From the NCBI GenBank assembly GCA_012064415.1, contig SSNU01000313.1, positions 349,687-413,686 of the forward strand: 64,000 bases of DNA, written 5' to 3'. Under the pieces are notes generated by a model that saw only the letters and a list, made by a program, of their open reading frames with translations, was not told the DNA's origin and did no database searches. A program made the position numbers and the translations under genes. This DNA is from Gyrodactylus bullatarudis. Lineage: Eukaryota; Platyhelminthes; Monogenea; Gyrodactylidea; Gyrodactylidae. Numbering within the stretch: the first letter of the stretch is position 1; every line of letters starts with the position of its first letter. This document shows, one piece after another, positions 50,201 through 60,629 of the stretch.

Positions 50201-53200
50201 CTATTATGTGGAGCGGAAGTCTATAAATATCGCATATTAAATATAAGATTCTTCAACTTTTTCATCATTATTACATCTTGTTTCAATATTTTTGCAAAGT
50301 TAGAAATACGACGTTCTCTGGAAGACGTGCATTTATAATTAAGTTTTGAGTTATTCATGACACTTCTCCACAGGCAAAATTCATAATTAATTCCTACATT
50401 TTCACTAAGGAGATCATTCAAGTGATAAAATTAATTTATAAGCCAACAAAAAAATTATTTGTTTCGAGAAAAGTATGTCCTCTCTTCACAATATACTAGG
50501 GTCATCATTAGCTTTCTTGACGATTTCTGTGAATGAATCATTTATGATTGAGTTTATTTCAATCTTGGATTATTTCAGTCTTGATAACTGAGGTTAATAT
50601 TCTTTCCCTAAATAAATAATTTAGGCAATAAGGGAAACACAAATTTTTACAAAGTCTTATCCCTATTTAGTTTAACACTAATATTTATATATATAGAAAC
50701 AGTGAATGACTCAGTCAATTAATTTATTTTTAACATGCTGGATAGATTTGGCGTGAATGTACGCTTCCTGTTAATATCTCTGATGACACTTTTCTGGCGT
50801 ATATTTATATTATGGAAAATTTAATTTATCAATTCTAAATGCTAAAAGATCAGATGGGTTAAAGGAAGTATGGAATGATAGATGCAGAAAGAAGATGATT
50901 CCAATTTTATATTCTCAGTGCTCACTGGGCATTGCTTGGAGAGCTTTTCATAAAAAATAGTGAAAATTCAGCTACCTTCGAGTTTATTTCAATTTTATCG
51001 ACTGAAATGAAAAACTTTTTTATGTAACTTACTCCCAAAACTAAACTGACAAGTTGGAATAAATTCAATTCTGTGTCTCTTGAAAAAATGACTCCTGTCA
51101 AATTTCATTTGAAAAACACCCCCTTTCGACATGCAAGAAATTTTTTTCAAACTTTTAAAAATTAATCCTACGCGTATGAATTCATTTTTGGTCCATCAAC
51201 GTCGCGGAAATTTCCAGATGACAGAAAAAATCAAGGATGTTTCCTTTATTAACACTTTAGATCCAGTATCTGACGCCTAAATTCGAATAAACTTCTCAAT
51301 GAACTTGAAATTTTCCTTTACTTATTCTTCATGAGGTCTTCTTCTGTATTATAATATATTGATAATTATCAATTGGTTTTCTAGACTTTTGAATCGCATT
51401 AATACTCAAACTTTTTAAATAATTATTTAATCATTTCGTGGCGATATACATGAAGAAATAACATGTATTAATATTCTGATAAAGGTTCACGAAGAAGAGA
51501 TTTTATTGTAAGTAACAAGATTAATGGTAACAAGATAAAATAACCCGAAATTGAATGAAAATATCAAGTTCCATATATTTGCACCTTCATGCTAGAATTT
51601 GAATAGTGATGATAATTATAATTTTTCATGACACAAGAAAGGACTAATCCTCATGTAACAATAACAATAATATCCTGTAGAGAAGAAGGGATATTACCTC
51701 ATTTATTCATATTCAACATTTAGTCCAGCATAGAAGAAATAAATTGGAAAATCTCAATTTCCGGTCCTGACACATCCCCTTAATTATGTGTAAGGCACAA
51801 GAAAATTCTACAAATTGATTTATTTTTATTATAACATTATATAACATGGGGAATTTCAACCCGTAAAATTTGGTAACTCGTACGAATCGTTTTTATGCTG
51901 ATTGAATTTCTTGCGACCATTTTCTGCCTTCAGGATTTCAAACTGCCAAACAATTTTCTATAACTGGTCTGACATAAACCTTTATCAGTGGAATCATTTT
52001 TTACAAGCTATTTTTGTGATAAATAGATGATTTATAACACCGAAAATTAAATTTATCCAGCCTTTAATGGCTTTTCTCAAATATTTCAATTTACTCTCAT
52101 GATACGGAGTATAATCTTTTTTTCCATTCTAGCTATAGAAATTTCAACATTATTTTATGAAATCAAACCAAGCTTAATCAAATTAGTAAGCTTCTTTACT
52201 AATTTCGAAAAACTGTCCACTAAAAACGAAATAATGTCTCTCCGTTTTGATAAGCTCTTCACTATATTCGAATATATCCTAACCTGCAATTATCTCATTC
52301 TCTTAATATTGGAAAACTCTCCAGTAATTTTGTTTAAGCATTCCACTAAATTCGAGAAAATGTACACTAATTTTGATAAACTCATTTGATAATTATAATT
52401 ACACCTTCAATTATAATTATTCTTATTTTGGGAACTTGTCTACTAATTTTGTCAACTAATCCCATATTATCGAAAAATTTTCCACTAATTTCGTAAAATG
52501 ACTGTAAACATTCTAAAGAATTTTTTTAATAATTTCAAAATATTTCAAAAAAAATAAAGTATGATAATTCATTTTTTTGTATTGAGAAAACAGATGCAAA
52601 TTCTAGTTTGGGAAATTCCTAGTACAATCCATTTGAAATAGATTAAAGCATTCTATATACAAGCATTCTATTTTCAATAATGTACTTAAAAGTGTGGTTT
52701 CACTTCTATTAAATAAGTAAGAGTTTACCTACAATCTAAACTTTCCTTGCATTTCTTTTCCTAAAATGATTATAATAGATCTACCCATTGCGTGTACACT
52801 TAAACCCCCCTTGTGTATTATCATTATCACTTTTCAGGATACATCTTAAAGACACATCTTTTTGAACCCAAAAATTAAAGTAGCTAATAAACCATTCAAT
52901 TTTATTCACAAGTTTAAAATGTCATTTCAAGTTTTCTCAATCACCTTAGGCCAAGTTCATCTTCCAACTGTATAGAGGAGAAATACGCAATAAAATGTAG
53001 AACCTTGTTTTTACTTGCAATTAGTTTTTTTAAACCTTTATCATCTAATTATAGGACGCTTGGTTGACAGGATTTATCCTTACTAAAAGTTCAATTCTAT
53101 AATAGACTTTGAGATTCATCCTGTAGAATAAGTCGAATATTTCTAACTATAGTTTAATCCTCATCTTTTATTTACACTCAACAACAGTGAAATTATATTT

Positions 53201-53327
53201 TTCTTTGAAATTAAAGAAAAAAGGCAATGCTTTAATCGAAAAACTTGGACAATTGTATTGATTTTTCATGAGAGTTGATAATAATTCGGTCCCAATATCA
53301 GTAAATTGATGATCCAGAAAATTCATC
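44209..53327 (-). CDS. Hypothetical spliced gene, seven small exons
   Basis: A chain of GT-AG bounded segments keeps one reading frame: 53178-53327, 53084-53120, 52729-52760, 51033-51094, 48830-48906, 44868-44883 and 44209-44276 (ending in TAA). Intron phases are 2, 0, 2, 1, 0, 1. The product has scattered cysteines (KKCKESLDC, PTCQFSFGK, KKCTRYEYIP), an acidic EDEEDD patch and a basic end (WEKKKFKK). Most donors are GTAAGT-like, but the first is GTGTAA, and if it is unused that frame stops two codons later. I recognise no family. Each exon is short enough to be open by chance and I selected them for phase match, so support is weak. Hammerhead repeats at 45-48.5 kb would fall in its introns. 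Confidence 0.25.
45187..45303 (+). mobile_element. Short repeat with decayed hammerhead and 3' hairpin
   Basis: Runs from the hammerhead core to a perfect 10-bp hairpin, GCATCTAGAA paired with TTCTAGATGC, then GCTGCACTATTCAT. The same 3' body (CTAATCCATTACCAAATxAGACGCTCC) occurs at 35.2 kb. Homology to a MITE resumes on both sides, so this is an insertion. Confidence 0.6.
45190..45230 (+). ncRNA. Decayed hammerhead ribozyme
   Basis: CTGACGA, stem II GTCC-AAAAGA-GGAC and GAAACGCG are intact (45194-45222). The base pairing with A15.1 is G instead of U (ACGCGGC), and the stem I 5' strand (TTCTAA) does not pair with the 3' strand TAATCC. Cleavage is probably lost. It lies in a ~117-bp repeat, different from the 48-kb family, that has inserted into a MITE. 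Confidence 0.6.
47241..47720. mobile_element. Fold-back family P2, ~480-bp palindrome
   Basis: Left end GAAATTTCGTAAAACTGATG then AAACCGCCTGTAATT; the right end is its complement (AAACCGCCTGTAATTGTG). Arms also share CCACCATGTCTGGCTGAGTC. Different sequence from P1. It is followed within 4 bp by the hammerhead element. Confidence 0.7.
47724..47982 (-). mobile_element. tRNA-like/hammerhead retroelement, inverted copy
   Basis: Near-identical reverse complement of 48157-48417, lacking about 35 bp of the 3' end. It starts 3-4 bp after a different ~480-bp palindrome (47241-47720). With its partner it forms an inverted repeat with ~255-bp arms around a ~175-bp centre. Confidence 0.7.
47875..47921 (-). 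ncRNA. Type I hammerhead ribozyme, inverted partner copy
   Basis: The same 47-nt motif as at 48217-48263, identical but on the minus strand, in the other arm of the inverted pair. All core bases, stem II and stem III are unchanged, so both copies could cleave their own transcript. A transcript through both would instead form a long duplex. Confidence 0.8.
48038..48153 (-). mobile_element. tRNA-like/hammerhead retroelement, 3' fragment
   Basis: A third piece of the same repeat, only its 3' third (GCACAAAGTAAAAATTACAT to TTCTCAAACC on the plus strand), in the orientation of the left copy and abutting the right copy head. It has no ribozyme. Confidence 0.7.
48155..48452 (+). mobile_element. tRNA-like/hammerhead retroelement, full copy
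   Basis: About 298 bp: a tRNA-like head (GGTTCTGGTCTAGTGGTTAGA with an A box, then GACCCGGGT), the hammerhead, and an unrelated 3' body ending near CTACTTTGTGCTTA. The sequence departs from tRNA exactly where the B box should begin, and the ribozyme's stem I uses the CCCGGGT end. The layout recalls the schistosome SM-alpha SINE-like hammerhead repeats. No open frame or poly(A) tail is present. Confidence 0.65.
48217..48263 (+). ncRNA. Type I hammerhead ribozyme (intact core)
   Basis: A self-cleaving motif in which all parts are present. Stem I is CGGGTGTA paired with TACATCTG (8 bp, two G-U). The core is CTGACGA, stem II is GTCC-TAATAA-GGAC, then GAA, a very short self-complementary stem III ACGCGT, and the cleavage base A at 48255 (GUA). 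A palindromic, minimal stem III is typical of schistosome and metazoan retrozyme type I hammerheads, which cut best as dimers. It sits directly after a tRNA-like segment. Confidence 0.8.
48592..48807 (+). other. Possible terminal exon or chance ORF
   Basis: An open frame reads LLDVEFIEAV, then NNINGVAIREMFPISN, DACLDLIMNH and VVILSSLSHY before a TAG. AG dinucleotides just upstream could serve as acceptors. It lies immediately beside a candidate minus-strand exon (48830-48906) and after the ribozyme repeat. I recognise no family. Confidence 0.15.
49241..49790. mobile_element. Fold-back family P1
   Basis: Left terminus AAGCTAGTTGACATGAAGAT, right terminus ATCTTGATGTCAACTAGCTT. The inner arms share GATTTCAAAGATTTGAAG with its complement. 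More diverged than the 20-kb and 63-kb copies. Confidence 0.65.
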
Positions 53328-53662
53328 CTAAAAATGCGAAAGATTTCTTTATATTTTAGATATTTTGAAATACAATGACAATGAATATTTTTCATACTGG
53401 CGTCCTTATGAATTATTTGTCATTTTCAATTCGTTTTAGATATTATCTGACTTTTTGTTACGTTGAAAAAAAATATTTATTAAAATTTATATGGTAATCA
53501 TTAATCACAAAAGAGTATAATGAAAATTTAGGTCTCGAAAAATAAATCTGAAATTCAGGGGTGTGGGACGGAAAGTTTTGTCAACCAGTGTAGCCTGATT
53601 TTAATTATCACTCTATAAACTTTGTTGGAGACGGCACCAAGCCTATTTGGACTTGATTTACA

Positions 53663-54265
53663 AAGCTACACCTAGTTAATATGAAGATGGAAATTTATGA
53701 TTTTTACAAAATTCTTATTTTGACATCGCTTCTAGGAAAGAAATATTAATCGAAAAACTTGATTTTTTATTCCAAAATTAATTACAAATAACTATTAAAA
53801 TTATTTACAACTCTTCTAATTTTGAAGTAGCGCCAAATTCCCATTTTTTGAACTTTGAGTTGAAATTTTTTGTCGATTCCAATGTGAGAGAGTGATCAAA
53901 AGTTGATTCACAATTATTCAAAGAAATTAAATATGCTGAATCTGGTTTAAGAATTCCCCCATAATCGTGTCAAAATCAAATTTTGATTTTTTCATCATTT
54001 TTCCTACTTGAAAGTCAATGAAATTTGATATTTCAAGATCCCAGAAAAATGAAGAATTTATCAAAATTTTTATGATTATCACTCTCTCAATTTGAAATCA
54101 ACAAAAATTTTCAAAAATGGGAATTTGGCGCTACTTCAAGATTAAATTTGCCGTATTATCCTTAAAAATTCATTTTAGAAGAGTTGTAAATAATTTTAAT
54201 AGTTATTTGTAATCATTGAAGTTTGTCGATTAATATCTCTTTCCCAAAAGTGATGTCAAAACAAC
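53663..54265. mobile_element. Fold-back family P1-related palindrome
   Basis: Left end CCTAGTTAATATGAAGATGG; inner arms TTGACATCGCTTCTAGGAAA and the complement of TTTCCCAAAAGTGATGTCAA match closely, as do GTAATTAATTTTGG-type interior segments. The outermost right terminus is lost. Confidence 0.6.
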
Positions 54266-55116
54266 AAATTTTTGAAATTATTTTTAAAATTATTAGAACC
54301 GACTGTAAAAATTCTATTGAATTATTTGCTAATTTTCAAAAATATATCCCTACCATTGAGCATGGTTTCGAGAAATGATTCCAAAACTATAGACTCTATA
54401 CTATAAAGTACCTAATGAAACCTATAAATGTCGTTTATCTCAGAATAACGATTACTCAATAAATGGAGAAATCTGTTTTTTTTCATGACAAGAAAAATAC
54501 AACATAAATTTGCATATTGTCACGTACTACAAGTTAATGAGGAGTGTGAATACAGTTGTTGTGAAGTAGCTGATAAAAAATTCTTTTTTTTCAATCTATA
54601 GTTTCAAGTAATCAATACACTCTAAAAACATGCTAATGGTGATTGACAATTTGGTCCATGGCTCATCTGTAAAACACGAAACATTTATCATGAGAGGAGT
54701 TGTTAGATTGACAAATCCATTAGTGACCTACACATAAATTTATATCATGTACTAATAACATTGGGCTCCTATGCTAGGTGAGAACAGTTACTTACTGTCT
54801 CCTATTGATATTATCTATTTTTTCATGTCAATCTCACGAGCGAACCATGTTTTACTGAAGATACCATATAAATTTGAGCTGTGAATATTCATAAGATTTG
54901 GGAATCTTTGTCATCGTAAAATATATAGAGGTAAATTTAAGTTGAAGTATTCAACTCGTTGCTGGAATGATTCCAATGAAACCGATATTCAAATATTTTA
55001 AAGTTATACTCTATGTAATATAGATTCTCAAATCTTTGAGAGAATGTTAAAAAAAAATTTTATAGAATTTTAATTACGCCAAAAAACAGCGAGAATAATT
55101 GTTTGAACAAATACCA

Positions 55117-55402
55117 TTTTTCTTGGGAATATATAATTATTTCGAAAAACGTAACCCTTTCGGTGCCGATGGACTTATATGTCCATTTTCCAATTTTTTT
55201 AAACCTTCATAACTCGACCAGTTTTATAGGTTTCTGGAGCAATTAAAGCTTAAATTGAAGCCCACAATGTAAACGTGCTTAAATAATATTTTTGGCCAAA
55301 TAACTTGGTATCTTCATAACTGAATTTTGGTTTTTATAAAAATTGTGAAATAATCTCGGAGCCGAAAATTTCTCGCAATAATTATATATTCCCAAGAAAA
55401 AT
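55117..55402. repeat. Inverted repeat enclosing a MITE
   Basis: Arms TTTTTCTTGGGAATATATAA(TTATT) at both sides match for 25 bp and lie a few bases from the two ends of the family A MITE (55151-55368). The MITE thus occupies almost the whole loop. Confidence 0.6.
55151..55368 (+). mobile_element. piggyBac-like MITE, family A (degenerate), in a palindrome
   Basis: The left end CCCTTTCGGTGCCGATGGAC is intact, but its TTAA is GTAA, the right TIR has decayed to GGAGCCGAAAA, and the internal palindrome has one mismatch. It sits between inverted copies of TTTTTCTTGGGAATATATAA (from 55117 on the left, up to 55402 on the right). Confidence 0.7.
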
Positions 55403-55473
55403 AGATTTATTTGTTAGACAATCATTTTCGCTGTTCAAACGTTGAAACAAGAAAATTACTTCTGCGCAACATA

Positions 55474-56276
55474 AACTGTTACGAAAGGTTAATAGTTTGG
55501 GGATCCCAGGAAGATGCTGAATCTAAGAACAAGATATTTTGTGTAGTTCTATATAACTCAAATCAATTCTGCTCGTATCTGATGAATAATCTGATAAGGA
55601 TGGAAGCCTGAAGAAGCTCCGTGATTCAACTACTCTCTTCTTCCCGGAGGTATGTTGGAATGGCCTTAGAGGGTGTCAGAAATTCCATTCCTAAGCTTCA
55701 TTCAGAAGCTTGCGTGTAACAGAGGGGTATCCATGATTTCTAATTTTGAACCGGAATTATGGTAAAATTACGTGCAACAGAAAGATCATCTTTAGAACCT
55801 CAGTGATAATGGGTCAAGAAAATATTGAACTTGATGGAGGATAATATTTCTGGTTTATTAAATTTTGAGCATATTTGGGATAAAACGCCAACCCACGGCG
55901 GGACTCGAACCCGCAATCTTCTGCTTAGGAGGCAGACGCCTTAACCATTAGGCCACGCAGGCGATTTGAGGAAAATTAGCACATTCAATATTCCAACACT
56001 CTACAAACTGTTAAGATACCCTGTCCTCTACTTAATTTCGATATAATCCACTTAGAATTAGGGCTCTACCTACAATATAATTGAGGAATAAACATTCAAG
56101 AAAACATCTAGTTATTGCCCATCATTTCAGTGTTCGATTACTGCCCTATAAGTAGACAACAAGTGTCCAAACACCAACTGATCCATAAACAATTTGAGAA
56201 GTTATCCTTCATCACTTCCCGAAACAGTTCTCCAGACAAGGTTATCAGGAGTACTATGTCACCTGCTCAGGCAATC
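55474..56276. repeat. Direct duplication, unit 1 (803 bp, with tRNA-Arg)
   Basis: From AACTGTTACGAAAGG to CTCAGGCAATC the sequence recurs 1191 bp downstream with no difference I could find. It is less AT-rich than its surroundings. No coding sequence was recognised apart from short chance frames that are duplicated with it. The near identity points to a recent duplication or gene conversion. Confidence 0.9.
55891..55962 (-). tRNA. tRNA-Arg (anticodon CCT), copy 1
   Basis: The 72-nt minus-strand sequence folds as a full cloverleaf. The acceptor GCCTGCG pairs with CGTGGGT through several G-U pairs; G1-U72 is, as I recall it, also found in human tRNA-Arg-CCT. The D arm is GCC...GGC, the anticodon stem-loop TCTGC-CTCCTAA-GCAGA gives anticodon CCT, and the T arm is GCGGG-TTCGAGT-CCCGC. 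No intron. A TTTT follows within about 10 nt as a Pol III terminator. The discriminator base would be T, unusual for arginine tRNA. The copy lies inside an 803-bp duplicated segment. Confidence 0.9.
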
Positions 56277-56664
56277 TTCTCTGGTCCAAAATTAGGCCTC
56301 ACGATCGTCTGTGTAACCTGTCTGTCAGATGATTTGTAGAGCTCTCTCGAGCTTTATGCACGTAAGTATTCTTGCTCAGAACTTTTGAGCACAACAGGGC
56401 TGCTTCATTTCAATCACCAGTTCAGCTCTGGCTATCCCTTGGATTTACTTGGACTCGCTTTTTTGAGTTTGGTGTCGGCCGTGTAACTTATTCCAAAGTT
56501 CTCTGAACCAGCGGTACTTTCAAGTTGTCTTCTGCACAAGGTGTCTCGCTGCTCTTATTGCAGTCCTTCCTTTTGAGTGGACTGCCTTTTGCTCTAATGC
56601 CTATGGAGGATCAGCCACGTGATCAATAGAATTCCGGGACAACATTTCATTCGCCTATCTAATG
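56277..56664. other. 388-bp spacer between the duplicated units
   Basis: A unique segment of relatively high GC content between the two 803-bp copies. If the array is a tandem duplication of a 1191-bp unit, the second spacer has been lost. If it is an inserted element, this would be its interior. No gene, TIR or target-site duplication was recognised. Confidence 0.6.
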
Positions 56665-57467
56665 AACTGTTACGAAAGGTTAATAGTTTGGGGATCCCAG
56701 GAAGATGCTGAATCTAAGAACAAGATATTTTGTGTAGTTCTATATAACTCAAATCAATTCTGCTCGTATCTGATGAATAATCTGATAAGGATGGAAGCCT
56801 GAAGAAGCTCCGTGATTCAACTACTCTCTTCTTCCCGGAGGTATGTTGGAATGGCCTTAGAGGGTGTCAGAAATTCCATTCCTAAGCTTCATTCAGAAGC
56901 TTGCGTGTAACAGAGGGGTATCCATGATTTCTAATTTTGAACCGGAATTATGGTAAAATTACGTGCAACAGAAAGATCATCTTTAGAACCTCAGTGATAA
57001 TGGGTCAAGAAAATATTGAACTTGATGGAGGATAATATTTCTGGTTTATTAAATTTTGAGCATATTTGGGATAAAACGCCAACCCACGGCGGGACTCGAA
57101 CCCGCAATCTTCTGCTTAGGAGGCAGACGCCTTAACCATTAGGCCACGCAGGCGATTTGAGGAAAATTAGCACATTCAATATTCCAACACTCTACAAACT
57201 GTTAAGATACCCTGTCCTCTACTTAATTTCGATATAATCCACTTAGAATTAGGGCTCTACCTACAATATAATTGAGGAATAAACATTCAAGAAAACATCT
57301 AGTTATTGCCCATCATTTCAGTGTTCGATTACTGCCCTATAAGTAGACAACAAGTGTCCAAACACCAACTGATCCATAAACAATTTGAGAAGTTATCCTT
57401 CATCACTTCCCGAAACAGTTCTCCAGACAAGGTTATCAGGAGTACTATGTCACCTGCTCAGGCAATC
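56665..57467. repeat. Direct duplication, unit 2 (803 bp, with tRNA-Arg)
   Basis: Second copy, offset exactly 1191 bp at both ends from unit 1. After CAGGCAATC the sequence departs abruptly into ordinary AT-rich DNA. Confidence 0.9.
57082..57153 (-). tRNA. tRNA-Arg (anticodon CCT), copy 2
   Basis: Identical to the copy 1191 bp upstream in every part I compared, including flanks and TTTT terminator. Both copies look functional. The duplication includes several hundred bp on each side of the tRNA. Confidence 0.9.
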
Positions 57468-57879
57468 CTTTCATTTTTCACAAATTATCACTTATTTGCA
57501 TTACCTTTTCACTTATAGAAATAAGCGTAGCCAACCAAAATCAGAGAATCAATCATTTCTCTCTCCTAAGAAACCTTCATTCTTTTTTAATTGATTCAAA
57601 AATTCTTTCCTTCTTATTTTGTTGGCGAAAAACATTGAATTTTTGGAAAATTCATAGATACTCTTTTTTATGTTAGTTAGGTTTATTCAGCTTCAATATA
57701 TTAATAAATTCGTTTCATTTTTGAATTCTTCATCCTACTTTCGTTGGTCACATTAGAATTTTGTCTTCTAGAATTTGAACTGTATACCTCTTTTTCCATC
57801 TTGTGCGTTTTTTCAAGTTCATTAGTATCTTTTGAGTTATGTTCAAATGTTAGCAATAAATTCTAAAAATTCAAGTCAC

Positions 57880-58030
57880 AAGGTCATGTATCGATGGTTA
57901 ACCTCATTCTCATATGTTGGAATCACACAAATGTGGATAAATTACATGAGCAATGTAGCAATATTTATCTTTCTAGTTTTGAGTTTAATGCTGGAAGATA
58001 ACAGAATATCCTACACCTACTCTTCCGGTA
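57880..58030 (+). other. Possible coding exon with hydrophobic segment
   Basis: An open plus-strand stretch encodes a hydrophobic run (MSNVAIFIFLVLSLML) and ends at TCTTCCG followed by GTAAGA, a good donor. A possible acceptor (ATTCAAG) lies near 57874. No partner exon was found, so this may be chance. Confidence 0.15.
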
Positions 58031-58328
58031 AGAAAGGAAAACTATAGGGAGTAAAAATAATAAGACTACTGCTTCCTGTGTTCACTAGTTCATAATAAAT
58101 AAGGTACTCCTTCTTGATTGAAAATGTGAAATCTAACTAAACTTATGATAAGATTGATAATCTCTGGAATGATGCATCTAAAGATACGTAAGGCTTTATA
58201 TTAGAGCGATACAAATGAGAAATGTTTCATGCCTTAATCTTATTTAGTTGGTTTTGATTTGAAAAGCTTACTCTTAAAAACTCAAAGTTTCACCTTGATT
58301 TGACAACTCATTCTTTGTGTCTTCCAGA

Positions 58329-58514
58329 CTATTCAAAACATTCCTTGAAAAATCTTGACGCGGGTTTCGATAAAACTTCACGATTATTGAAAATATCTTG
58401 AAGCTCAAAGTGGTCAGGAAAGAATATTGGTCTTTTATGAATTTTGATTGAGAAAAAAAAATTAAAAATTTGAAAATTCCTGTTAATTATTTGAATTAAA
58501 AATAGAATTTTCAA
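58329..58514 (-). other. Open frame with protein-like composition
   Basis: A minus-strand frame containing FFPDHFELQDIFNNREVL and KPASRFFKECFE. An acceptor-like TTCATAAAAG lies inside it, and an ATG-containing open stretch ending in GTAAGT lies just upstream (about 58520-58550). It could be a 5' part of the hypothetical minus-strand gene, but no donor gives a convincing join. Confidence 0.12.
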
Positions 58515-59606
58515 TTGAAAACTTACAATTTTTTCCTACATATAAAGATAAATTCCATCCATCAGCTTCCTTTTCAAGAAGAATTTTTCAAAGAGAGATC
58601 ACAAAAAGCACTCATAAGGCTTTATGCATTTCCGTGATGTATCGTCTCAAAATAGCATCTTCTCAGTGTAGTATTGAGATACAGGAAGGTGATCGATCAT
58701 AGCTTGAGCAGAATCAACTCATTTGCCAAAATGCTCTCAAATGATAATGAATTTTAGATAATTTAAACTTGTACATATTTGAAAAAAACTAATAAGTCCT
58801 TTATAGGAACTATTATGCTCTATGTTTTCATGGATTTGAATAGGTTATTTAGATCTGGATTAGAGTTTTTCAGATTAAATCTATGAAAGAATGGAGATAT
58901 CATCCACTGAAGAACGTCTTGAATGAATGATTGTTATTAAAGGCCAAAAGTTAATAAATAAAACCATAGTACAAAGGTCAATTTATCCTTCAATATTTTC
59001 TCAACTTGCCGAGATACAGAAGAGTTTAAGAATGATAATTGTAAATGATTGATGATACAATTAATATGTTATGCCAAAGTCATTGCTTCTCCACAATCAC
59101 CGGTAGCGTTTTATAAGGGATAATTTATATTCTAAAGAAATATTCATAATATAAATCTGTAAATAAACTAAAGAACTTAATCCTTTTCTTGATGAATTAC
59201 GCAGAACAGATGTTTTTCTACTGACCAGATCAAAAGGTAAATTTTATCTTATTAAGGCTACTAAATCTTTTGATCTTTGAGATTTGATCTTAATTCGACA
59301 AAAATATATAAAATATTAAATTCATATGAGAGTTAAGACATCTGAATATCTACAAGATTGAAAAAAGTCTTATTATAATTATTAATACAAACCTAACGTA
59401 ATTGACGCGATCAAAGTTGAAGTATGTGCTTTTTTTAGCCCTAATGACTCGAAATTTTGGAAAAGATTATTTTTTGGATGGTGAGATTATAGAGCCGAAA
59501 TTTCATTCATTCAACAGCAAAAACTTTCTTATTGTTTGATTTTTTGATCATACGTTTATGAATGACTCAACAATTATAATTTATACAAAAAGATAGCAGG
59601 ACCTTT

Positions 59607-60398
59607 GGTATCAATTTCACACATGATGACTCGCGTAGGTTAAAAGTGTGATGGTAAAGGTGTTTTATACCTCTCTGCCCCAAAAATAATAACCAATGAG
59701 AGTGAAGTATGGATTAACCAATAATAATCGAGCATAATTTTCATTTTTTATTCTCATGTTGAAACCGAAATAAACCCGTCATATGATTGTTTCGAGCATC
59801 TATTCAGTAATTTATACATCATTGAATAGAGAATTTTTTCCTTGTTCTTTAGTGCCCTAAAATAAATTCTTAACTATTCTTTATAACAAAGATACTCTAA
59901 TTTCTATACCTTAATTACTACAGTAAATACCACCATTCGAAAAAGCATGCAATAGTTAGTACTCTGGCTAATTTCCATGCATCAAGCTCAAAAGGAACTA
60001 GATTAAATAACAAATTAAAATTGCATTCAGATTTCTAAATTTAATGAAGATATATGGATGTAAGCCAAGGCTTGAATAAACAATATGCATTTTCATCGAG
60101 GTCTAATATGCATCACAATGCATTACGTCACTCTAATGTACCATGTTAGTGTGAAAGTCATCAAACCCCTTTTTTCCTTTCTATGTTCCCCTTGAGATCC
60201 TTTCAAAAGACGTGTTTGTGTGTATAAGACTCCAGACTCCAATCTTTTTCTACGCTAACTCAAATCCCCACATTCTCACCAACGACCATGCTGTTTCTCT
60301 TATGATTCTTCTTCTTTGGGGCAGAGAGGTATAAAAGACCTTTGCCATCACACTTTTTTTAACCTAACGCGAGTCATCATGTGTGAAATTAACTGTAT
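59607..60398. mobile_element. Element with ~85-bp inverted ends
   Basis: The left arm (about 59607-59692, through CACACATGATGACTCGCGTA and ATACCTCTCTGCCCC) is the complement of 60314-60398 with few mismatches. The ~620-bp centre has no gene I can recognise. The arms are more GC-rich than the DNA around them. Superfamily unknown. Confidence 0.65.
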
Positions 60399-60548
60399 GT
60401 TGAGACCCCAAGCTAATTTTCGATTTTTTGGTACCAGTCCTAATCTACAGGTACCAATGTTTTTTATTTTTTTTGAAATTGAAACATTTATATTTATTCA
60501 TAGAAATGATTTGTACAAATAAGGGAACAGGGAAAGAGTGTTCAATGT

Positions 60549-60628
60549 GCCGGTGTGGGAGGGTTTGAACCTAGGACCGATAGTAAGAGGGTCCGAATGA
60601 GAGGTGAGAGAGATACCACTGCGCCAAT
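60549..60628 (-). repeat. tRNA-derived SINE head or tRNA pseudogene
   Basis: The minus strand carries an A-box-like TGGCGCAGTGG (60616-60626) and a perfect B box GGTTCAAACCC (60561-60571) at tRNA-like spacing. The ends do not form a convincing acceptor stem and no anticodon arm is clear. It starts about 150 bp after the inverted-end element at 59.6-60.4 kb. Confidence 0.5.
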
Positions 60629-60629
60629 A

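Larger units (their letters stand above)
57468..59600. other. Mostly noncoding DNA after the tRNA duplication
   Basis: AT-rich sequence with two weak exon candidates (plus strand ~57880-58030; minus strand 58329-58550). No mobile-element ends recognised. Confidence 0.4.

Noticed and set aside
54790..54860. Minus-strand exon ending GGAGACA before GTAAGTAA, as a link in the hypothetical gene
   Set aside because: In the needed phase a stop lies close upstream and no acceptor falls between it and the donor.
55474..57467. Reading the duplication as an LTR retrotransposon with 803-bp LTRs
   Set aside because: The inner 388 bp has no primer-binding site, polypurine tract or coding; no TG..CA ends or target-site duplication; and each unit holds a tRNA gene in its middle.
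56115..57518. Paired open frames of 74 and 70 codons starting MPIISVFDYCPISR
   Set aside because: They are duplicated only because they lie in the 803-bp tRNA repeat, they end differently outside it, and they show no protein family.
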